A stretch of DNA of 64,000 nt, from NCBI GenBank assembly GCA_002416125.1, contig DIBU01000001.1:310001-374000 (forward strand). The letters are read 5' to 3'. Source of the stretch: Halieaceae bacterium UBA5044 (GTDB lineage Bacteria > Pseudomonadota > Gammaproteobacteria > Pseudomonadales > Halieaceae). Numbering within the stretch: the first letter of the stretch is position 1; the number at the start of each line of letters is the position of its first letter. Of this stretch, positions 58,635-64,000 are shown in pieces. The notes under the pieces were generated by a model. The model worked only from the letters and a program-made list of their open reading frames with translations, was not told the origin of the DNA and ran no database searches. Made by a program: the position numbers and the translations under genes.

Positions 58635-59720
58635 CTAAAGTGTTTCGATTGGCTGGAATGGATCTTTCAGACCGAAGGCTGCAGGCCCGAATACGGCCAG
58701 TGCTTCCGCGGATCTGAGATTAGGTGGCGAGCTTACGCCGAGTACCTTAACGCGCTGGCCGTATTTCAGGCCTTCAACAGGTATCGGCTCAGCGGTTTCT
58801 CTGTCGACGACACAAATGAGGTCAGGCACGATTGCGCGCACTACTCCCGCCTGATGTGCTACCAGGTGCTCATTTTGGAAAGTCAGTCGAAGCGGCGCAC
58901 CATTCCCATCCAGAGGGGCGATTTCGCAAATCCCCACGGAAAATCCGCCCTGGGTTTCGCGCTGCAGATCACGCACTTTGCCATCGAAGATGACCTTGCA
59001 GTTGTTGTAGTAAGGTGTAGCGCGCAGGGTCTTTAGAAGTGCCTCCACCGGGTCGCCGGAGCGGCGTCCATCCAAAATTGCGCGGCCAATTTGCAGCGCC
59101 AAGGTCATAGTGCCGAGTACGGCGCAGTCCTTCACCTGACGCCCGGTCATCAAATAACTGGAGAGCATGACACTCGCGCCCATTTCGACCGCACAAACGC
59201 GTACCAGGTCCTCGGCGCGTTTCGCGCTGCCTGCATTCACGACCAAGGAGTTCAGGTGCTCATCTGCGACTACCAGGGGTGTGCAAGAAACGCCATGGAC
59301 GTTGTAGGTAATCATCTGCAGCTCGGGAAAGGCGCGCCCCATGCCGTCGGCGTCTACCAGTGGCAGGCCGGTGCGCGCTGCGGCCACTACCGGTACCAGC
59401 GAATTCACTCCTCCAATCTCAATCGGGATGACGGCATCGGCCACTTTGCCGGTATAGTCCTGCAGGCCCTGCAGTGCGAGGTCAAGGTCTGCTCCCGCGG
59501 CGCCTTTCTCCACGAGAACCGTGGGTGCGCCAAGCATGGCAATGGTGTAGACATTGGCATCGTCGGCGAGGCTCTCGGCGCTGATGAGGTCGGGTGCACC
59601 GAACTCCTCGATCGCGCTGGTGGCCAACATGCGGCCAATATATGGGTCTCCGCCGCCACCTGTGCCCAGAAACGCTGCCCCGGTAGCAATGTACTTTAGG
59701 TCTTTTTTGCTGAGTTTCAT
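58635..59720 (-). CDS. DUF917 (S-methyl thiohydantoin desulfurase-like) protein
   Basis: 361 residues. It begins MKLSKKDLKYIATGAAFLGT followed by GGGGDPYIG, the start of the DUF917 family, and contains IPIEIGGVNSLVPVVAAAR and VGICEIAPLDGNGAPLRLTFQN. It overlaps the HyuA-like gene by 4 bases (ATGA). DUF917 proteins very often partner HyuA-like ATPases; an S-methyl thiohydantoin-type desulfurase activity is described for the family. Confidence 0.82.
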   Translation of the reverse strand: MKLSKKDLKYIATGAAFLGTGGGGDPYIGRMLATSAIEEFGAPDLISAESLADDANVYTIAMLGAPTVLVEKGAAGADLDLALQGLQDYTGKVADAVIPIEIGGVNSLVPVVAAARTGLPLVDADGMGRAFPELQMITYNVHGVSCTPLVVADEHLNSLVVNAGSAKRAEDLVRVCAVEMGASVMLSSYLMTGRQVKDCAVLGTMTLALQIGRAILDGRRSGDPVEALLKTLRATPYYNNCKVIFDGKVRDLQRETQGGFSVGICEIAPLDGNGAPLRLTFQNEHLVAHQAGVVRAIVPDLICVVDRETAEPIPVEGLKYGQRVKVLGVSSPPNLRSAEALAVFGPAAFGLKDPFQPIETL

Positions 59721-61303
59721 TGCGTGGAGGAGCCTCTCAGGTGTTGTGCGGGGTTCTTGGGTGCGAGGTCACCGGCGACCTTAACCTTCACTCGGACGGC
59801 ATTGCCTGGAACGTAGGCCAGTGGCAGCTCTTCAAGATCGATAACTTTGAGGCTATCGCTGGCTGCTCCAGCGGCAATTGCGCGCTCACAGGCTTCCGCG
59901 CGTGCCGCATCCATAGCTGCTTCCCTGCCGCACTCGTCGTAAAAGAAAACCCGATCTGTTTCCCCGCCTATCTGAGCAATCGATGCGCCGATCGCATTGG
60001 CCACGCCCGCGTGGTCAGGCACTATCACTTCCGAGCAGCCGGGTATCTCGCGGTTGACCAGTACTGAGCCACCCCCGACGAGAATCAGTGGGACCGGGTC
60101 AGCACTGGTCTTCATGCGGTCGACACCCTGCGCAATCATGTCGTGTATTCTCTGTACGCAGCGCTCAACCAGTTTTGTGTCGAGGTGGTCAACCCTGCCT
60201 CTGTCACCGATATCCGCGTAGCCCGCTGCGACGGCAATGTCGGTGGTGGTCAGCATAGTGCCACCAAATACCAATGCATCTTCGGTCAAGCGATAGCCTA
60301 CAGAGCCCGGGCCAATGCGGACCTCATTGCCTTCCAGGACAACTCTCGAGCCGCCACCCAGCCCCATGGCGTAAATGTCAGGCATACGGAAGTTGGTGCG
60401 TACGCCGCCGACGTCCACGGACACGGTCGACTCGCGCGGAAATCCACCTTGCAGCCAGCCGAAGTCGGTGGTGGTACCACCTATATCAGCGACCATTGCC
60501 GTATGGTGGTTGGCGAGGCGCGCCGCACCGCGCATGCTGTTGGTGGGGCCTGATGCGAAGGTGAGTACCGGGTAGCGTTCAACGAAATCTGCACTCATCA
60601 GGGTGCCATCGTTCTGGCTGATGTAGAACGGAGCATTGAGCTTAAGTGCGTTAATCGCCGTCGCGAAAGAGCGCACGACATCGCGCGAAAGCCGTGCGAG
60701 TGATGCATTCATGATAGTCGCATTTTCCCTCTCCAACAGGCCAATTCTGCCGATGGTGTGAGAGAGGGTAATGGAGATGTCCTTGCCCATGGTCTCCCGG
60801 ACAATTTCGGCGGCGCGCAACTCCATGTCCGCATTGATGGGCGAAAACAGTGAGGAGATCGAAATTGTCTCAATGCCGGCAGCGGCGAAGCGGCGAGCCG
60901 CATCACGCACACCACCCTCGTCCAGTTCCGCGTTGACACGTCCGTCGTATTGGAATCCGCCCCGGACCTGAAAGCAGGGCCCTTCAATGGCCTCGCGCAG
61001 GTCTTCAGGCCAATCTACCAGCGGGGGGATACCGCTTGCCGCGGGCAGTGCAACGCGCAATATGCCGACTTTCTGCAAAGATTGGCGTGCAACAAAGGCG
61101 TTGGTAAAGTGGGTCGTGCCAATCATGACGGACGTGATGGTGTCAGCGGCAACGTCTGCTGAATCGAGTACCCGCTGCATTGCTGTTTGAATGCCGGAGC
61201 TGACATCTGATGTTGTTGTCTGCTTACAGCTCGCGATCACCGAGGTGCCGTCCACTAGAACTGCATCCGTGTTTGTTCCGCCAACGTCGACGCCTATTCT
61301 CAT
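59717..61303 (-). CDS. Hydantoinase/oxoprolinase family protein (HyuA-like)
   Basis: 528 residues, the short form of HyuA. ASKHA-type ATP binding begins MRIGVDVGGTNTDAVLVDG; GTTHFTNAF, MVADIGGTTTDFGWL and VGGGSVLVNREIPG are further motifs. It hydrolyses a cyclic amide with ATP in related enzymes. First gene of the operon (hyuA-like, DUF917, receptor, racemase), divergent from the LuxR gene. Confidence 0.85.
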   Translation of the reverse strand: MRIGVDVGGTNTDAVLVDGTSVIASCKQTTTSDVSSGIQTAMQRVLDSADVAADTITSVMIGTTHFTNAFVARQSLQKVGILRVALPAASGIPPLVDWPEDLREAIEGPCFQVRGGFQYDGRVNAELDEGGVRDAARRFAAAGIETISISSLFSPINADMELRAAEIVRETMGKDISITLSHTIGRIGLLERENATIMNASLARLSRDVVRSFATAINALKLNAPFYISQNDGTLMSADFVERYPVLTFASGPTNSMRGAARLANHHTAMVADIGGTTTDFGWLQGGFPRESTVSVDVGGVRTNFRMPDIYAMGLGGGSRVVLEGNEVRIGPGSVGYRLTEDALVFGGTMLTTTDIAVAAGYADIGDRGRVDHLDTKLVERCVQRIHDMIAQGVDRMKTSADPVPLILVGGGSVLVNREIPGCSEVIVPDHAGVANAIGASIAQIGGETDRVFFYDECGREAAMDAARAEACERAIAAGAASDSLKVIDLEELPLAYVPGNAVRVKVKVAGDLAPKNPAQHLRGSSTQ

Positions 61304-61431
61304 GGCCTTGCGTACTCTTTTTCCCTTTGTGACTTAAGCTAGCCAGCGGCGAAACTGACTACAACCAGTGGACGGTGTGGTATCGCGCTGTCCGAGGGTA
61401 GTGGGCGAATGTTCGAAAACAATTATTTGCC

Positions 61432-61443
61432 ACCCGAACGGGT
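61432..61443. promoter_or_regulatory. Inverted repeat in the hyuA/luxR intergenic region
   Basis: ACCCG-AA-CGGGT, 5-bp half sites with a 2-base spacer, between the divergent HyuA-like and MalT-like genes. A possible operator for the MalT-like regulator. Not tested against similar loci. Confidence 0.3.
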
Positions 61444-61502
61444 AGTTGCTGCAAAGCTAAAGGCAGTCGATTTCTTGGTGTGAGTCTTATACATTCAAGG
61501 CC

Positions 61503-64000
61503 ATGCGATATAGGTTGAAAGCTGATTTGAGCAGCGACGGGGCGCTCTTCCCTCCTTGGCTGGTTCCCGCCAAGGTGTACCCGCCGGTGCCACGTGTTGA
61601 TGTGCTGATACGCCGCGGCCTAGAGTTGAAGTTGAATGAAGGGCTATCCAGGCAGGCGACCATTCTTAGGGCGCCGGCCGGCTACGGGAAGAGCACTTTG
61701 CTATCTTCGTGGCTTCAACATTTGCCCTGCGAAGCGGCTGCCTGTTGCTGGCTCGCTCTTGACGAGGATGACGACGACGAGCGGCAGCTGCTGGTCTATC
61801 TGGCTTTTAGCCTATATCAGGCTGGCGTGCTGCGGTTGGGGGAGGACGATGGCGTAACCTTGCAGGGTGAGGTGGTACCCCGGCAGATTCTCACCCTTAT
61901 TCAGCGCAGTATCGAAGCTCTTTCCGAGCCGGTTTTACTCATTCTGGACGACTTTGAGCAGTTGTCAGGCAGTACTGTCCGTTCGGTTATTCAGCGCCTC
62001 TTGCGCTATGCGCCTGAAAATTTACACCTTTTTGTCGCTACCAGAGATGATAGCGCGTTAGATGTCAGCAGGCTGGAGGTGGAGGGTGCCGTGTTGCGCG
62101 TTGACGCGGCAGCGCTGCAGTTTACGCTCCCCGAGATTCGCGAACTCTTTGCTGACCAGCTGCCGGCGGGCGTTATCGAAGATATTTACCGGCGCACCGG
62201 GGGGTGGCCAGTTGTCGTACAGATGCTGCGGAGCGCGTTGTCCAGCGAGCGCGACCATGACCGATTGTTGCAGGAATTGGACAGTGACGCTGCGACGTTG
62301 TCGGCCTACCTCGCGCACCAGATATTGGATGGTCTGGCGCCGGCGGATCAGCAGTTCCTTATGTCACTTTCGCCTCTGGAACGGGTTGATTGTGTAATGG
62401 CGGATTTTGTTCGAGAGGCGACTGACAGCCTTGCGCGAGTGCATCAGCTCAAGCATCTGCACTGCCTGATACGCTCTATCTCAAGCCCGGGAGAAACCGT
62501 CGAGTTACACCCCCTGCTGCGAGACCATTTATACCGCCGGTTGCAGTTGCAGGCCCCTGAACTCCTGCGCCGGTTACATGGCCGAATTGCCGAGTGGCAC
62601 GCGCGCGAACTGGATCTGGTGAATGCTGTTCGCCACAGTGTGCTTGCTGATGAACCTGACCGTGCAATCGATATTATTGAGTCCATGGGTGCAATTTCTC
62701 TATGGCTGCGTGAAGGGATTACTCGTATCCGTCTAGCGCTCCGGCTTCTTAACCCGGAAGTCATCGGTCGTTCTCCGCTGCTTCTCCTCTTGCAGGCCAT
62801 TATCGAAGTGAAGGATGGTATGGTTTTCAAGGCTTCGCAGACCTACAGAAGCGCTGAGCATTTGGCGGTTGGTGATCAATCTATTCGGCCATCCAGCGCG
62901 TCAGGAGCGCTTCTGAATGATTTCCGCCAGATCGATGCGTATCTCGCGATTTATTCGGGCCACCAGATTCAGGAGACGAGCTACCGTGCTTTGCTCGACT
63001 CTACGGCTGAAATAGACAGAGAGGGTCCGGGATGTCGTGCCTTTCATTACAATTTACTGTGTGTCGTACATACGCAGCAGGGAGATTTTCGCAGTGCGCG
63101 CCTTTACGCGCGAGAGGCTATTCGAAATTTTAGAGAGATCGGCTCTCTCTATGGCGAGAGCTACCTGTACTTCCATCAAGGTGATGCAAGCTTTGCGGAA
63201 GGAAAATCCGACAGTGCAGAAAAGTTATACCGAAAAGGCCTGGATATTGCTCGCAGGAAGTTTGGCGAAGACAAGGGGATTCGACTTATCGGTCATGTTC
63301 TGATGCTCGAACTGATGGATGAGTTGGGTCGGGACGATTTTTCGCTTTCGGTGCTCCGACAGCTTCCCCGTGAACTGGAGGCGCGCGAGGCATGGTTTGA
63401 TATTTATCTGGCGGGCTACTGCACTGCTAGTAACATTGAATTTCGCCGGTCTGGCCTGGTGTCAGCATTACGTCTGCTGGACAAGGCTATGAAATACGCC
63501 GATCAGCAGCGATTGGCGCGACTTGAAGACCTTCTTGTATGCCAGCGCATCGAGTTGTTGGTGCGAGCAGGGCAATTAAAGGCAGCACGGTCTTTGGTGT
63601 CTGATTCCGGAATGAAGCTCGCGGACTATCGACAGGGTGATGGTAAGCAAGCGGCTTGGCGCGAGCGTGATGTGGCGGCTTTGGCCATGTGTCGCCTACT
63701 GTTTGCCGAAGGCCGCGGGCGAGAAGCCTTGGTGGAGCTTGAGTATTTCTCTGAAGATGCGCGACATCAAGGCCGTTTGCGCTCTTTGCTGCGTTACACG
63801 TTACTCATGGCACAAGCTGCCTGGGCCATAGGTGAGGAAACAGATGCTCAAGGCTATATGGCAGAAGCCCTCACACTGTCAGAGCACACTGGATTTATCC
63901 GCCCCTTGCTGGACGAGGGGGCATATCTCGATGAGCTAATCACCCTGGTTTTGACTGGGCAAGCGCTATCCGAGCATACGGTGCAACACGCGTTGTCGAT
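61503..64000 (+). CDS. LuxR family, MalT-like ATP-dependent regulator (partial, C-terminus missing)
   Basis: Open from ATG 61503 to the window edge (832 codons visible, no stop). A Walker A P-loop at 57-66 (APAGYGKSTL), Walker B LLILDDFE near 149, and a helical superhelix afterwards (HSVLADEPDRAIDIIESMG, ARLYAREAIRNFREIGSLYG) give a STAND/MalT-like architecture. The LuxR helix-turn-helix that would close the protein lies beyond base 64000. It faces the HyuA-like operon and probably activates it in response to an inducer. Confidence 0.75.
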   Translation, partial: MRYRLKADLSSDGALFPPWLVPAKVYPPVPRVDVLIRRGLELKLNEGLSRQATILRAPAGYGKSTLLSSWLQHLPCEAAACCWLALDEDDDDERQLLVYLAFSLYQAGVLRLGEDDGVTLQGEVVPRQILTLIQRSIEALSEPVLLILDDFEQLSGSTVRSVIQRLLRYAPENLHLFVATRDDSALDVSRLEVEGAVLRVDAAALQFTLPEIRELFADQLPAGVIEDIYRRTGGWPVVVQMLRSALSSERDHDRLLQELDSDAATLSAYLAHQILDGLAPADQQFLMSLSPLERVDCVMADFVREATDSLARVHQLKHLHCLIRSISSPGETVELHPLLRDHLYRRLQLQAPELLRRLHGRIAEWHARELDLVNAVRHSVLADEPDRAIDIIESMGAISLWLREGITRIRLALRLLNPEVIGRSPLLLLLQAIIEVKDGMVFKASQTYRSAEHLAVGDQSIRPSSASGALLNDFRQIDAYLAIYSGHQIQETSYRALLDSTAEIDREGPGCRAFHYNLLCVVHTQQGDFRSARLYAREAIRNFREIGSLYGESYLYFHQGDASFAEGKSDSAEKLYRKGLDIARRKFGEDKGIRLIGHVLMLELMDELGRDDFSLSVLRQLPRELEAREAWFDIYLAGYCTASNIEFRRSGLVSALRLLDKAMKYADQQRLARLEDLLVCQRIELLVRAGQLKAARSLVSDSGMKLADYRQGDGKQAAWRERDVAALAMCRLLFAEGRGREALVELEYFSEDARHQGRLRSLLRYTLLMAQAAWAIGEETDAQGYMAEALTLSEHTGFIRPLLDEGAYLDELITLVLTGQALSEHTVQHALS

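Overview
The window is GC-rich chromosomal DNA of a gammaproteobacterium. This follows from E. coli-type neighbourhoods (tolC / yqiB-cpdA-parE, mutY-yggX, yqjD-yqjE-yqjK, hisBHAF, frdABCD) and lineage markers such as RdgC and a fused SelD. Steroid-type oxygenases, TonB receptors and CTERM-like proteins would suit a marine Halieaceae/Cellvibrionales-type bacterium, but that placement is inference.

Layout. 1-2.5 kb: the end of a glycosyltransferase, two methyltransferases and an (alpha/alpha)6-barrel-like protein. 2.6-7.5 kb: tolC divergent from yqiB-cpdA-parE, without the usual nudF. 7.6-12.1 kb: a YceI protein, an octahaem cytochrome with TPRs, a glycosyltransferase and a PAP2 phosphatase. 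12.2-18.6 kb: a GATase, a CTERM-like protein, gloA, rdgC, and the selenium pair mnmH-selD with SelD fused to an FAD oxidoreductase. 18.6-23.7 kb: a minus-strand block with two potassium-channel proteins, DUF6394, a LytS/LytTR two-component system and a GNAT. 23.8-29.75 kb: a KshA-like/HsaA-like pair ending in a strong terminator, a perfect FNR/Anr box, an LLM flavoprotein, ChaC, a small DUF6435 gene and RidA.

29.90-35.76 kb is an integrated element. It is bounded by a 47-bp direct repeat made of the 3' part of tRNA-Phe(GAA), with the intact tRNA at the right junction. It carries a tyrosine integrase, an overlapping excisionase-like gene, a Rep_trans-like replication initiator and an unknown ORF. 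Its left part holds three promoterless-looking gene cassettes, each ending in an attC-like site, with no integron integrase in the window. This integrase-less cassette cluster riding on a tRNA-targeted element is the most distinctive feature.

35.9-53.7 kb: the yqjDEK trio with an AI-2E family transporter, yggX, mutY, a lipoprotein esterase, ArsS beside a VTT-domain/flavin disulfide reductase fusion, hisBHAF, the overlapping frdABCD operon, an SLC13/TrkA-C permease, and small membrane and RNA-modification genes. 53.7-64 kb: DUF3667, YggU and Ddn-like proteins, then a catabolic-looking operon (HyuA-like ATPase, DUF917, TonB receptor, Asp/Glu/hydantoin racemase) divergent from a MalT-like LuxR regulator that runs off the right edge. 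Frd and the FNR box point to some low-oxygen capacity in an otherwise oxygenase-bearing organism.
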